Assembly (NCBI RefSeq): GCF_036173105.1
Contig: NZ_CP108053.1
Coordinates: 5,208,001-5,272,000 of the forward strand
DNA: 64,000 nucleotides
Direction: 5' to 3'
Source: Streptomyces sp. NBC_00287
GTDB lineage: Bacteria; Actinomycetota; Actinomycetes; Streptomycetales; Streptomycetaceae
The notes beneath the pieces are model-generated. The model was not told the origin of the DNA. It did not search any database and saw only the letters and a program-made list of their open reading frames with translations. Made by a program: the position numbers and the translations under genes. Below are positions 27,401 through 35,451 of this stretch, in pieces. The number at the start of each line of letters is the position of its first letter. Within the stretch, counting starts at the first letter, position 1.

Positions 27401-27737
27401 GCTGCCGCAGGTGGACCCGGGGGCCGGGGACGAGACCGCGGTGCTGCCTCCCGTACAGGGTGGCGATCCCGCGGATCGTGTTCCGCCGGGGTTCTTCCGG
27501 GACGAGGCGCGCGGCGACGAGGCGGAGGACCGTACGCGGGAGCTGCCGCAGGTCGACCCGCAGGGCGGTCCCTCGCGGGATCGGCAGGGCGGCGAGGCGG
27601 AGACGCGCCGGCGCAGGCGGCCGCGGTCGGACTGGGCCGAGGAGACGCCGCTGGACGATCTGCCGTCGCTGGCGGACGAGCTGCTGGGGCCGCGGGACGA
27701 CGAGTACGGCGATGAGCGGGGGCGGGGGCGGCGCTGA
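24492..27737 (+). CDS. tmk: Transporter-like / thymidylate kinase / coiled-coil fusion protein
   Basis: This 1081-aa protein has three parts. Residues ~1-495 are an MFS-like membrane region (ALLVLVLLALQAAIAEGSFG, LVGALLLPVAALVLAKVDD). Residues ~505-715 are a complete dTMP kinase: P-loop FFIALEGGDGAGKSTQAEAL, VVTREPGATPVGKRLRS, the DRY motif VVISDRYIDSSVAYQG and lid ARINRW; it makes dTDP for DNA synthesis. Residues ~715-870 are a charged coiled coil (EEARRKAEEEARRKAEEE), followed by a low-complexity region with five DETAVLP/DETTVLP units and an acidic/basic tail. Long fused Tmk proteins are typical of Streptomyces; why the kinase is tied to a membrane domain is not known to me. Confidence 0.9.
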   Translation: MTRAEQPTAHHPAPDDALAADSRERAVRALLRRPQLKRLWSAQLVGGVGDVLALLVLVLLALQAAIAEGSFGGGYRGVAFAVATVFGARILATLLFGAVLLGPLTSLTSQDGPLDRRWTMVGADGVRAALLIVAPLWIDWTPDNALAVLLVTVFVTGVAERFWAVCRESAAPALLPAPPLEGATVRPLPDHMDALRRLSLRTGFLAVPLAAAALVTAALFNNLLGTGIDWFGEHQAALPSYVAAGLFAASLSVVTFLELPDTRTPRARSPLEGLRRPKTGTGVDKGRTGAIPLLVPACAAVAGAVSAAVAVSVLHAKDLGGGPALYGLLVLALTGGVVVGIRTAPKVLVSLSRRRLLALAIALTGVALLVAGLVPDVTTVLLVVALAGVAAGVAANTGHTLLDQETEDFRRPRTTEHLHAVVRVFVALGAVVAPLVAAAIGPHRLESGRFVFAHGGAAFTLMLVGALLLPVAALVLAKVDDRSGVPLRHDLRDALLGGDDPEQAPTASGFFIALEGGDGAGKSTQAEALAEWIRAKGHEVVVTREPGATPVGKRLRSILLDVSSAGLSHRAEALLYAADRAEHVDTVVRPALERGAVVISDRYIDSSVAYQGAGRDLSPTEIARINRWATNGLVPHLTVLLDVDPETARERFTEAPDRLESEPAEFHARVRSGFLTLAAADPGRYLVVDAGQEPEAVTTVIRHRLDQTLPLSEAEIEAQEEARRKAEEEARRKAEEEAARKAEEERLERERQEQLARLRAEEEERKRRELEEAQRREAERQAEEARLRAEEAARRAEEERQRLLAEEKARAEEEARRRAEEERRRKQAEEEARLRAEAEERRLEKQRKAEEALLRAEEARRLAEQAAAAAEAGPKPAAPAAPAATQDAATVPTPVVTPTNASGGPVDETAVLPRAGRPTSDSEVTAELPQPGEPSGASDETAVLPPVGAADETAVLPPVTPSGASDETTVLPQVDPGAGDETAVLPPVQGGDPADRVPPGFFRDEARGDEAEDRTRELPQVDPQGGPSRDRQGGEAETRRRRRPRSDWAEETPLDDLPSLADELLGPRDDEYGDERGRGRR

Positions 27738-27845
27738 GCCGTCGGTCGGAGTCGGCGTTGCTGCGGCGGCCGGACCGCGTTGTCAGTGGCGCCCCCCACA
27801 ATGGATGCCGTACCGCGACATGTGGACGGAAAGGCGGTGTGCGGC

Positions 27846-29051
27846 ATGACCGTGTGGGATGACCTGGTCGGGCAGGAGAAGGTGAGCGAGCAGCTCACCG
27901 CCGCTGCCCGGGATGCCGACGCCCTGGTCACCGCGGCCGCTACCGGCACCCCGCCCCCCGAGGCGTCGAAGATGACGCACGCCTGGCTCTTCACGGGACC
28001 CCCGGGCGCCGGCCGGACCCAGACGGCCCGCGCCTTCGCCGCCGCGCTCCAGTGCGTCAGCCCCGACCGCGCCCTCGGCGGAGCCCCCGGCTGCGGCTTC
28101 TGCGACGGCTGTCATACGGCGCTGGTCGGCACCCACGCCGACGTCAGCACCGTCGTCGCCGTCGGCGCTCAGATCCTCGTCGACGACATGCGGGACACCG
28201 TCCGCAAGTCGTTCACCTCACCGGCCAACGGCCGCTGGCAGGTCATCCTCGTCGAGGACGCCGAGCGGCTGAACGAGAAGTCGGCCAACGCCGTCCTGAA
28301 GGCGGTGGAGGAGCCGGCGCCCCGCACGGTCTGGCTGCTGTGCGCCCCCTCCATCGAGGACGTCCTGCCCACGATCCGCTCCCGCTGCCGCCACCTGAAC
28401 CTGCGCACGCCCTCGGTCGACGCCGTCGCCGACATGCTCGTACGGCGGGAAGGCATCGAGCCCGCTGTCGCCGCCGCGGCGGCCCGCGCCACGCAGGGTC
28501 ACGTGGACCGGGCGCGCAGGCTGGCCACGGATCCGGCCGCCCGCGAGCGCCGGGCCGCCGTCCTCAAGCTGCCGCTGCGGGTCGAGGACATCGGAGGCTG
28601 CCTCAAGGCCGCGCAGGAACTCGTCGACGCGGCGGCCGAGGACGCCAAGCAGCTCGCCGAGGAGATGGACGGCAAGGAGACCGAGGAGCTGAAGGCGGCC
28701 CTCGGTGCGGTCCAGGGCGGTCGGCTCCCGCGCGGCACGGCGGGTGTGATGAAGGACCTGGAGGACAAGCAGAAGCGCCGCCGCACCCGTACGCAGCGCG
28801 ACAGCCTCGATCTCGCCCTGACCGACCTCACCGCGTTCTACCGCGATGTCCTCGCCCTCCAGCTCGGCTCCCGCGTGGCCATCGCCAACGCCGACGCCGG
28901 GGACACCCTGGACCGGCTGGCCCGGGGCGGCTCCCCGGAGTCCACCCTGCGCCGCATCGAGGCCATTGCCGCCTGCCGGGATGCGCTCGACCGCAATGTC
29001 GCTCCGCTGCTGGCGGTGGAGGCGATGACGATGGCGTTGAGAGCGGGCTGA
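27846..29051 (+). CDS. holB: DNA polymerase III delta' subunit
   Basis: This 401-aa protein belongs to the clamp-loader AAA+ family. MTVWDDLVGQEKV starts the domain, so ATG 27846 is preferred over an upstream ATG at 27780. The Walker A-like loop is LFTGPPGAGRTQTARAFA, with Arg in place of the catalytic Lys, in line with delta' not hydrolysing ATP. A four-Cys zinc module (LQC, PGCGFCDGCH) and IRSRCRHLNLR (SRC arginine finger) are present. It loads the sliding clamp with DnaX and delta. The gene follows tmk as in other streptomycetes. Confidence 0.92.
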   Translation: MTVWDDLVGQEKVSEQLTAAARDADALVTAAATGTPPPEASKMTHAWLFTGPPGAGRTQTARAFAAALQCVSPDRALGGAPGCGFCDGCHTALVGTHADVSTVVAVGAQILVDDMRDTVRKSFTSPANGRWQVILVEDAERLNEKSANAVLKAVEEPAPRTVWLLCAPSIEDVLPTIRSRCRHLNLRTPSVDAVADMLVRREGIEPAVAAAAARATQGHVDRARRLATDPAARERRAAVLKLPLRVEDIGGCLKAAQELVDAAAEDAKQLAEEMDGKETEELKAALGAVQGGRLPRGTAGVMKDLEDKQKRRRTRTQRDSLDLALTDLTAFYRDVLALQLGSRVAIANADAGDTLDRLARGGSPESTLRRIEAIAACRDALDRNVAPLLAVEAMTMALRAG

Positions 29052-29187
29052 GCGGCTCGCCGCGCTGCTGGCGGGAAGGCGATGACGATGGCGCTCAGAG
29101 CCGGCTGGCAGCACCGTCCGGCCGACGATCAACGAAAGGTTGACCATGTAATCCGTACGAGCCGTCACCTGCACGGAGGGCATTCGA

Positions 29188-30837
29188 GTGGCTGCGCAGA
29201 GTTACGCTCGGTTGATGCACCTCAGGCGCCCCCACCCGGCCCCCACGCCCAGTAGCCGGTCCCACCGGCACGCCCGTCCCCACCCCCACGGAGCCCGCGC
29301 GGCGGGAGTTCTCCTCGCCGTCGCCGCGCTGGTGGTCTCCGCGTGTTCGACGGGCGGGTCGACGAGTTCCGCGAGCCCGGCGGCCGCGGCCTCGCTGGCC
29401 GCGTTGCCGCAGGCGACACCGGACGCGCTCGCGCCGTACTACGGCCAGAAGTTGCAGTGGCGCAGCTGCGGGGTCCCCGGCTTCCAGTGCGCGACGCTGA
29501 AGGCGCCGCTCGACTACGCGAAGCCGCAGGAGGGCGACGACGTCCGGCTGGCCGTCGCCCGCAAGAAGGCCACGGGACCGGGCAAGCGGATCGGATCGCT
29601 GCTGGTCAACCCGGGTGGGCCGGGGGGTTCGGCGGTCGGCTACCTCGAGGCGTACGCCGGGATCGGCTACCCGGCCGAGGTCCGCGCCCGCTACGACATG
29701 GTGGCCGTCGACCCGCGCGGAGTCGCCCGCAGCGAACCCGTCGAATGCCTCGACGGGCCGGACATGGACACGTACACCCAGACCGACCTCACGCCCGACG
29801 ACGGGACCGAGCAGACCGCGCTGGTCGACGCGTACAAGAAGTTCGCGGAGGGCTGCGGGGCGCATTCGCCGGAGCTGCTGCGCCATGTGTCCACCGTCGA
29901 GGCGGCCCGGGACATGGACCTCCTGCGCGCGGTGCTGGGGGACGAGCGGCTGAACTACGTGGGGGCGTCGTACGGCACCTTCCTCGGGGCGACGTACGCA
30001 GGGCTCTTCCCCAAGCGCGTCGGCCGGCTGGTCCTGGACGGCGCGATGGACCCCTCACTGCCCGCTCGCCGGATGACCCTCGATCAGACGGCGGGCTTCG
30101 AGACGGCGTTCCGGGCATTCGCCAGGGACTGCGTCCAGCAGCCGGACTGCCCGCTGGGCGCGAAGGCTGACGAGGTGGGGAAGAACCTCAGCGCGTTCTT
30201 CGAGAAGCTCGACGCCCGCCCGATCCCGACCGGCGATCCGGACGGCCGCAAGCTGGGTGAGTCCCTCGCGACCATCGGCGTGATCGCGGCGATGTACGAC
30301 GAGGCGGCCTGGGCGCAGCTGCGCGAGGCGCTGACCTCGGCGATGAAGGACAACGACGGCGCCGGTCTGCTGATCCTCGCCGACAGTTACTACGAGCGGG
30401 ACGCGGAAGGGCGTTACGCGAACCTGATGTTCGCCAACGCCGCCGTGAACTGCCTGGACCTCCCCGCCGCCTTCGACACCCCCGAGCAGGTACGGGACGC
30501 CCTGCCGGCCTTCGACAAGGCGTCCCCCGTCTTCGGCGAGGGCCTCGCCTGGGCCTCCCTGAACTGCGCGTACTGGCCGGTGGCCGCCACGGGTGCGCCG
30601 CACCGCATCGAGGCGAAGGGCGCGGCCCCGATCGTCGTGGTCGGCACCACCCGCGACCCGGCGACCCCGTACCGCTGGGCCCGCGCCCTGGCCGCCCAGC
30701 TCTCCTCGGCCCGCCTCCTGACCTACGAGGGCGACGGCCACACCGCGTACGGCCGGGGCAGCGACTGCATCGACCGCACGATCAACGCGTACCTCTTGCG
30801 AGGGACCCCGCCGACGGACCGGAAGCGCTGCTCATAG
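29188..30837 (+). CDS. Secreted alpha/beta-hydrolase, tripeptidyl-aminopeptidase-like (SlpD/SlpE type)
   Basis: This 549-aa protein has a long basic N-terminus, a hydrophobic segment (GVLLAVAALVVSACS) with a lipobox, and then the peptidase. The catalytic triad can be seen: nucleophile Ser in LNYVGASYGTFLG, Asp in VVGTTRDPATPY and His in YEGDGHTAYGRGSDC. The oxyanion-loop NPGGPGGSAV is typical of this family. Relatives remove tripeptides or single residues from peptide N-termini outside the cell. GTG 29188 has GGAGGG at good spacing; ATG 29215 is an alternative. It is the last protein gene of the conserved core block. Confidence 0.8.
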   Translation: MAAQSYARLMHLRRPHPAPTPSSRSHRHARPHPHGARAAGVLLAVAALVVSACSTGGSTSSASPAAAASLAALPQATPDALAPYYGQKLQWRSCGVPGFQCATLKAPLDYAKPQEGDDVRLAVARKKATGPGKRIGSLLVNPGGPGGSAVGYLEAYAGIGYPAEVRARYDMVAVDPRGVARSEPVECLDGPDMDTYTQTDLTPDDGTEQTALVDAYKKFAEGCGAHSPELLRHVSTVEAARDMDLLRAVLGDERLNYVGASYGTFLGATYAGLFPKRVGRLVLDGAMDPSLPARRMTLDQTAGFETAFRAFARDCVQQPDCPLGAKADEVGKNLSAFFEKLDARPIPTGDPDGRKLGESLATIGVIAAMYDEAAWAQLREALTSAMKDNDGAGLLILADSYYERDAEGRYANLMFANAAVNCLDLPAAFDTPEQVRDALPAFDKASPVFGEGLAWASLNCAYWPVAATGAPHRIEAKGAAPIVVVGTTRDPATPYRWARALAAQLSSARLLTYEGDGHTAYGRGSDCIDRTINAYLLRGTPPTDRKRCS

Positions 30838-30841
30838 CGCC

Positions 30842-30881
30842 CCGTACCGGCCCCGGATCCACCCCTCCGGGGCCGGTACGG
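30842..30881 (+). terminator. Very strong hairpin terminator after the hydrolase gene
   Basis: A perfect 16-bp stem (CCGTACCGGCCCCGGA with TCCGGGGCCGGTACGG) has an 8-base loop and starts 5 bp after the stop at 30837. It separates the hydrolase gene from the tRNA gene. Confidence 0.85.
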
Positions 30882-30944
30882 AGCACCCCCGGAAACTGTG
30901 TAGACTTACCGACGTTGCTGATCGCACCATAGTGCGGACAGCGC

Positions 30945-31018
30945 GCCGCCTTAGCTCAGATGGCCAGAGCAACGCACTCGTAATGCGTAGGTCTCGGGTT
31001 CGAATCCCGAAGGCGGCT
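30945..31018 (+). tRNA. tRNA-Thr (anticodon CGT)
   Basis: The 74-nt cloverleaf can be folded by eye: acceptor GCCGCCT/AGGCGGC, D arm with TTAGCTCAGATGGCC, anticodon stem ACGCA/TGCGT with loop CTCGTAA (anticodon CGT at 30979-30981), and T arm CTCGGGTTCGAATCCCGAA-like. The 3' CCA is not encoded. It marks the boundary between the core region and the biosynthetic cluster, and tRNA 3' ends are common integration sites. Confidence 0.95.
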
Positions 31019-31024
31019 CTGCTC

Positions 31025-31060
31025 AAACCCCAGGTCGGATCCATTCCAACCTGGGGTTTT
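31025..31060 (+). terminator. Terminator of the tRNA-Thr transcript
   Basis: AAACCCCAGGT pairs with ACCTGGGGTTT across 13 bases and ends in a T run. It starts 7 nt after the tRNA. Confidence 0.85.
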
Positions 31061-31126
31061 GTCGTTCGGCCTCCAGGGGCGGGCCCGGTCACCGCGCGCC
31101 GGGCTTTCGGCGCGCGGTGGGTGTCG

Positions 31127-31849
31127 TCAGGAGCCGGCGGCGGCGCGGCGGAGTATTTCTGCCGCCCAGGTCTCTACCGGCGCGCCCTGCTTCTCGGCGG
31201 CTGTCTGGATCGTTGCCAGGACCTCGGCCGGGAGTTCGAGGAGCAGGTGCGCTTCGGGGGACGGGTCGGCGTCCGCGGGGTTCGGCGCCGAGCCGGGATC
31301 GGCTGCGGGGGATCCGGTACTGCTCACCTCGGCGCGCCTTTCGGTCTCGGCCAAAGCCGCCTCACCTTGCCGCGTGCGCAGGCTGCTGCGGACCTCTCCG
31401 CGCAGCTTGTTCCTGCTCCAGCCCAGCTCCTCCGCTTTCCGCAGCCAGTAGTCCTGCTCCGGCTGGTCGAGCGATACCACTTCAAGGTGATGGCTGAAGC
31501 TCAGATTGTGGCGCCTGCGGGGCATCGGGAAGTTGCGTGCGACCCAGGTGTAGTTACGAAGGGTCTGATAGCTGAGCGACGTCTGCTTAATGGCTTCGTA
31601 GTAACGGTCATGAAACTGGGATTCACCGTAGACGAGCCAGTCGGCTATCCACCAGGTGGATGAGTCGGCGAAGGAAAAGAGCTTGGTGCCGACTTGTTCC
31701 CACGCATTGAGGCTCTGCTTGGAAGTGAACAACAAGCCGGACTTGTGGAACTGAACACCAATGTTCAGCGGTTTCCCGGCAGCGCTCGCCGCTGCCATGT
31801 TACGTGTCAGTGTCCCATTTGGTCGCGTCTCGACGGAGCTAGTACGCAT
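31127..31849 (-). CDS. LmbU-family cluster-situated transcriptional regulator
   Basis: This 240-aa protein has the LmbU/NovE family core: GVQFHKSGLLFTSKQSLNAW, STWWIADWLVYGESQFHDRY, SYQTLRNYTWVARNFPMPRR, LSFSHHLEVVSLDQPEQDYW and LRKAEELGWSRNKLRGEV. LmbU activates lincomycin genes, and relatives sit in novobiocin and hormaomycin clusters. The C-terminal ~80 residues are Pro/Ala/Glu-rich with a short helix (LPAEVLATIQTAAEKQG). ATG 31849 is preceded by GGGGGA. It is divergent from the NRPS operon. Two copies of a palindrome with a CGCCGGCG core lie before cluster genes and are probably its targets (inference). Confidence 0.88.
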   Translation of the reverse strand: MRTSSVETRPNGTLTRNMAAASAAGKPLNIGVQFHKSGLLFTSKQSLNAWEQVGTKLFSFADSSTWWIADWLVYGESQFHDRYYEAIKQTSLSYQTLRNYTWVARNFPMPRRRHNLSFSHHLEVVSLDQPEQDYWLRKAEELGWSRNKLRGEVRSSLRTRQGEAALAETERRAEVSSTGSPAADPGSAPNPADADPSPEAHLLLELPAEVLATIQTAAEKQGAPVETWAAEILRRAAAGS

Positions 31850-32220
31850 GGGTCCCCCGTATGTGCTTTTGTGCTATGCGTGTGGTCTGCCGTGATCGTA
31901 AGCGTGGGTGACGGGCTGCGGGGCAGCCTTTGTTGGGCCTTTTGCTAATCAAAACATTTCGCTATTGGCTTTGCCCATCTATGTCCGATCTGTTGCGGAT
32001 AGTCCCCGTAAGGTCGTGGGCTTGCCTTTGTGCAGCGTGCACATCTCCCAGCATGCGTGTTCCCGGTCGATCGACGCGATAGCGCGGTTCGGACTTGTCT
32101 CGCCGGCGAGACAACCGGCGACTCCGGTCTGCGATGCGAACGGCCCCTGCTAAAACTGGTGGCGACCCCGGAAAAGGGTTTGTTTTCGTTGGAATGGCCG
32201 ATCGGTTGGGGAGGGCTTTC
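31850..32220. promoter_or_regulatory. Divergent control region between the LmbU-type gene and the NRPS operon
   Basis: This 371-bp stretch is noticeably A+T-richer than its neighbours around 31930-32010. It contains the perfect 20-bp palindrome at 32095-32114 and a strong ribosome-binding site GGGGAGGG at 32208-32215. It should hold the promoters of both the regulator and the first NRPS gene. No gene is visible in it. Confidence 0.6.
32095..32114. promoter_or_regulatory. Palindromic operator, copy 1 (candidate LmbU-type box)
   Basis: TTGTCTCGCCGGCGAGACAA is a perfect 20-bp palindrome 106 bp before the GTG of the first NRPS gene. The inner 18 bp recur exactly at 55929-55946. The core CGCCGGCG equals, from memory, the core reported for LmbU binding in the lincomycin cluster. 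Confidence 0.75.
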
Positions 32221-35200
32221 GTGCCCGGAATGCGTCACGCGGATGGTTCTCGGGTCGTTCCCGTTACATCCGCGCAGCGGAGGATGTACTTCGCGTCGAC
32301 CATGCGGCCGGATAATGCGGCTGATGTCTGGGGCGCCGTCCTCGTCGTCGACGGTGATCTTTCAATGGAGAGACTCGAGCACGCGCTCAAGGTGCTGCGC
32401 GGCAGGCACGACGCCTTGCGCAGTGCATTTCTGGAGAGTGACGGCGATGTTCTCCAGGTGGTGAAGGGCGAGGATGAGGATGCTGCACAGCCCCTGATCG
32501 ACGTCGTCGAGGCCGAGGGGGATTCGCCGGAGGCGCGCCGTGTGTGGGCGGATGCCGAGGCCAGAAGGCTGCTCGATATCCCCTTCGACATTTCAGCGGG
32601 GCCGCTTTGGCGGGCGAGTGTGATACGGATATCGCCCACGCTGCACCTGCTGATCTTCGTGTTTCATCACCTCATCACCGACGATATTTCAGCGCAGATA
32701 TTCGCCGGGGAGCTTCGCCTCGCCTATGCCGACCCGAAAGCGCCTGCTTTCGATACACAGGCTGCGCAGTACGCCGATTTTTTTCCCGCAGGGAACAAGG
32801 CGGAGGTGGACAGTGAAGGTCTGGACTATTGGCGGAGCCGGCTGTCGGGTGCTGAGCTGACGCGGTTGCCCGAGGACGGCTCGGAGTGTCCGGACGGGAT
32901 CGTCGGTTCCCGGCTGCCCGTCGCTCTCCCGCAGAACGCGGTGGCGGAGTTCGAAGCCTTCTGCAGGGATCGCTCGGTCACTCTGTTCACGGGCATGCTC
33001 GCGGTGTACTTCGTTCTGCTGCAGCGTTGGTCGGGAGCGAGCGACATCACGGTCGGCACGCAGGTGGTCAACCGGCCGCACTCGGGCCTTTTCGAGACGA
33101 TCGGATTCTTCTCCAATACGGTGGCGCTGCGCTGCCAGGTGCTGCCGACATCGACCTTCGATCAGTTCCTCGGCATGGCGAGCGAAACGGTTCAGGACGC
33201 ACTCGACTACCAAGACGTGCCGTTCGAGGCCGTGGTTGCGGCACTTGCCCCGCAGCGGGAAGCCGACCGCAACCCCCTGTTTCAGGCCGCCATGAGCTAC
33301 GGCACGGTCGACCCGAGCGACGTATGGGCACTTGACGGTCTCCAGGTGACGCCCATGCCGGACCCCACGGAAGTGTCGGGGCTCCAGTTCGACCTTTCCC
33401 TGGACGTGCAACGGCTGGCCGGCGACGTCACCGTCACCGTCGAATACGACCGCAGGCGGTTTTCCGAGGCGGCCATGCAGCAGTTCGCCGAGGCCTACGG
33501 AAACCTGCTGCACTCACTGAGCCGGGCCTCCGATGTCCCGCTCGGGAACATTCCGGTGCTCGACCAAGACGCACGGGCCCAAACGCTGATGCTCGGCGCG
33601 GGTGGCGCAGCACAGGACAGCCGTATCGCCGTGGCAGGCACATCGGCGTGGGACCTCTTTGAACGGACCTGCGCGACCGCACCCGAAAGGGAGGCAGTCG
33701 TCGCGCCCGGGGAGCGGCTCACCTTCGCCGAACTGGCCGGCCGGGCCGGGACCATGGCCGCGGGGCTGCAGGCCCGCGGCGTGCGGACCGGCACCATGGT
33801 GGGAATCTGCCTGGCCAGGCGGAGCGACCTGATCGTCGCGATGCTCGCCACCTGGCGCGCGGGTGGTGCCTTTGTGCTGCTGGACCCGCGACACCCCGAA
33901 GCCCGCCGCCGCCTGCTCCTCGAGGAGGCGGGCATCGGCCTGGTCATCGCGGACGAGGTCTTCGCCGAGGTGGAGACCGTTTCGCCGGCCGTACTCCTGG
34001 CGGACGCGGCAGGGGATGCGGCTGCAGCGGGCAGTGGCTTCGCCCGGCGCCCGGCCGCCGCTCCGGCCTACATGGTCTTCACTTCGGGTGCCGCAGGACG
34101 ACCGAAGGGCGTGGTCGTCGATCAGGAGAGCCTGGTCGCGTTCGTCACCACCCAACTGGCGCCGATGTACGCGAGCCTGCCCGAAGGCCGTCCGGTGAAC
34201 GTCGGCGCGCTGACGTCCCTGACCGGTGACGGGTTCATCAACCACTGTCTCGGCATGATCGCCTTCGGGCATCGGCTGCTGCTGATCGATGACGAAGAGC
34301 GAATCGATCCGACCCGGCTCCTTGCGCGTGGATCGAATCCTGAGACGGCGATCGACGTACTCGACTGCAGCAGCAGCCAGCTGGAGGTCCTGGTCGACGA
34401 CGGGATCCTGACGCTGCCGCATCCGCCGAAGATCGTGGTGATCGGCGGCGAGAGCGCCTCCGACCGGCTGTGGCAGCGTCTGCACGAGCAGCCCGGGCTG
34501 CTCGCGTTCACCACGTACGGCCTCACCGAGTGCACGGTCGCGTCCACCATGGCGGAGATCCACGCACACCGACAGCAGGTGGCCGGGCGCGCGGCCGGCA
34601 TGTCTCGGATCTACATCGTCGACGACCAGTTCCAGTTGCTGCCCCCCATGTTCGTCGGCGAGGTCTGCATCGGCGGGATCGGGGTGGGCCAGGGATACGC
34701 GGGACAGCCCGCGGGCACCAGCGAGCGATTCGTCGCCGACCCGTTCAGCCAGGTCCCTGGACAGCGCATGTACCGCACCGGTGACAAGGGGCGGTTGCGT
34801 CCTGACGGGCAGTTGGAACTCCGGGGCCGCCTCGACGACCAGGTCAAGGTCCGCGGTCTGCGCATGGAGCCGGGCGAGGTGGAGGCCGCGCTGCTCGCTC
34901 ACCCCGCCGTCGCCCACGCCGCTGTCCTCGCGACCGACTCCGGCACGCGCATGGCTCAACTGGTGGCGTACATCGCGCCTGGCGGCGACGTCGGCCAGGG
35001 CGGGCTGTCACCCGCGGCCGTGCGGGAATTCCTGTGCGACCGGCTCCCCTCCGCGATGCTGCCCGACCGGGTGGTCGTTCTCGACAGCCTCCCGCTCACA
35101 CCCGGCGGCAGGCCGGACCGCAAGGCACTGCTGGGCATCAAGTCGTCGGGCACCGTCGCGGCCGAAGGCCGGAGCACCTCGACGGCCGTCGGCTCACGTG

Positions 35201-35451
35201 AAGAGAAGTTGTGCCGGATCGTCGCCGAGGTCATCGGCGTTCCGCAGGCGGGCCTTGACGACAACTTCTTCGACCTCGGCGGAGATTCGCTGCTCGCCAT
35301 GGTCGTCATCGGCCGGGTGCGCACGGTCCTCGGCTGTGAACTGAAACTTCGGGCGATCTTCGAAGCGCACTCGATCGGGGACATCGCCGCCCAGCTCACT
35401 GCCGACGACAGCAGGCCCCGGCCCGTGCTGGGCAAGCGAGCGAACTCATGA
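32221..35451 (+). CDS. NRPS module C-A-T with unusual A domain
   Basis: This 1076-aa protein starts at GTG 32221, five bases after GGGGAGGG; earlier in-frame ATGs lack such a site. The C domain (~10-450) has HHLITDD (His149-His150, Asp154), with Asp instead of Gly at the end of HHxxxDG. The A domain (~490-990) has FTSGAAGRPKG, YGLTEC, YRTGDKGRLR and a final GGRPDRK in which the conserved Lys of NGK is Arg964. By eye the pocket residues read D-G-N-D-V-G-T-V-A, matching no code I know. The T domain has Ser1023 in FDLGGDSLLA. The substrate is unknown. It overlaps the next gene (ATGA). Confidence 0.88.
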   Translation: MPGMRHADGSRVVPVTSAQRRMYFASTMRPDNAADVWGAVLVVDGDLSMERLEHALKVLRGRHDALRSAFLESDGDVLQVVKGEDEDAAQPLIDVVEAEGDSPEARRVWADAEARRLLDIPFDISAGPLWRASVIRISPTLHLLIFVFHHLITDDISAQIFAGELRLAYADPKAPAFDTQAAQYADFFPAGNKAEVDSEGLDYWRSRLSGAELTRLPEDGSECPDGIVGSRLPVALPQNAVAEFEAFCRDRSVTLFTGMLAVYFVLLQRWSGASDITVGTQVVNRPHSGLFETIGFFSNTVALRCQVLPTSTFDQFLGMASETVQDALDYQDVPFEAVVAALAPQREADRNPLFQAAMSYGTVDPSDVWALDGLQVTPMPDPTEVSGLQFDLSLDVQRLAGDVTVTVEYDRRRFSEAAMQQFAEAYGNLLHSLSRASDVPLGNIPVLDQDARAQTLMLGAGGAAQDSRIAVAGTSAWDLFERTCATAPEREAVVAPGERLTFAELAGRAGTMAAGLQARGVRTGTMVGICLARRSDLIVAMLATWRAGGAFVLLDPRHPEARRRLLLEEAGIGLVIADEVFAEVETVSPAVLLADAAGDAAAAGSGFARRPAAAPAYMVFTSGAAGRPKGVVVDQESLVAFVTTQLAPMYASLPEGRPVNVGALTSLTGDGFINHCLGMIAFGHRLLLIDDEERIDPTRLLARGSNPETAIDVLDCSSSQLEVLVDDGILTLPHPPKIVVIGGESASDRLWQRLHEQPGLLAFTTYGLTECTVASTMAEIHAHRQQVAGRAAGMSRIYIVDDQFQLLPPMFVGEVCIGGIGVGQGYAGQPAGTSERFVADPFSQVPGQRMYRTGDKGRLRPDGQLELRGRLDDQVKVRGLRMEPGEVEAALLAHPAVAHAAVLATDSGTRMAQLVAYIAPGGDVGQGGLSPAAVREFLCDRLPSAMLPDRVVVLDSLPLTPGGRPDRKALLGIKSSGTVAAEGRSTSTAVGSREEKLCRIVAEVIGVPQAGLDDNFFDLGGDSLLAMVVIGRVRTVLGCELKLRAIFEAHSIGDIAAQLTADDSRPRPVLGKRANS

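Noticed and set aside
27846..29051. Walker A Lys-to-Arg change in HolB as a sign of inactivity
   Set aside because: The delta' subunit does not need ATP hydrolysis in the clamp loader, so the change is expected variation rather than decay.
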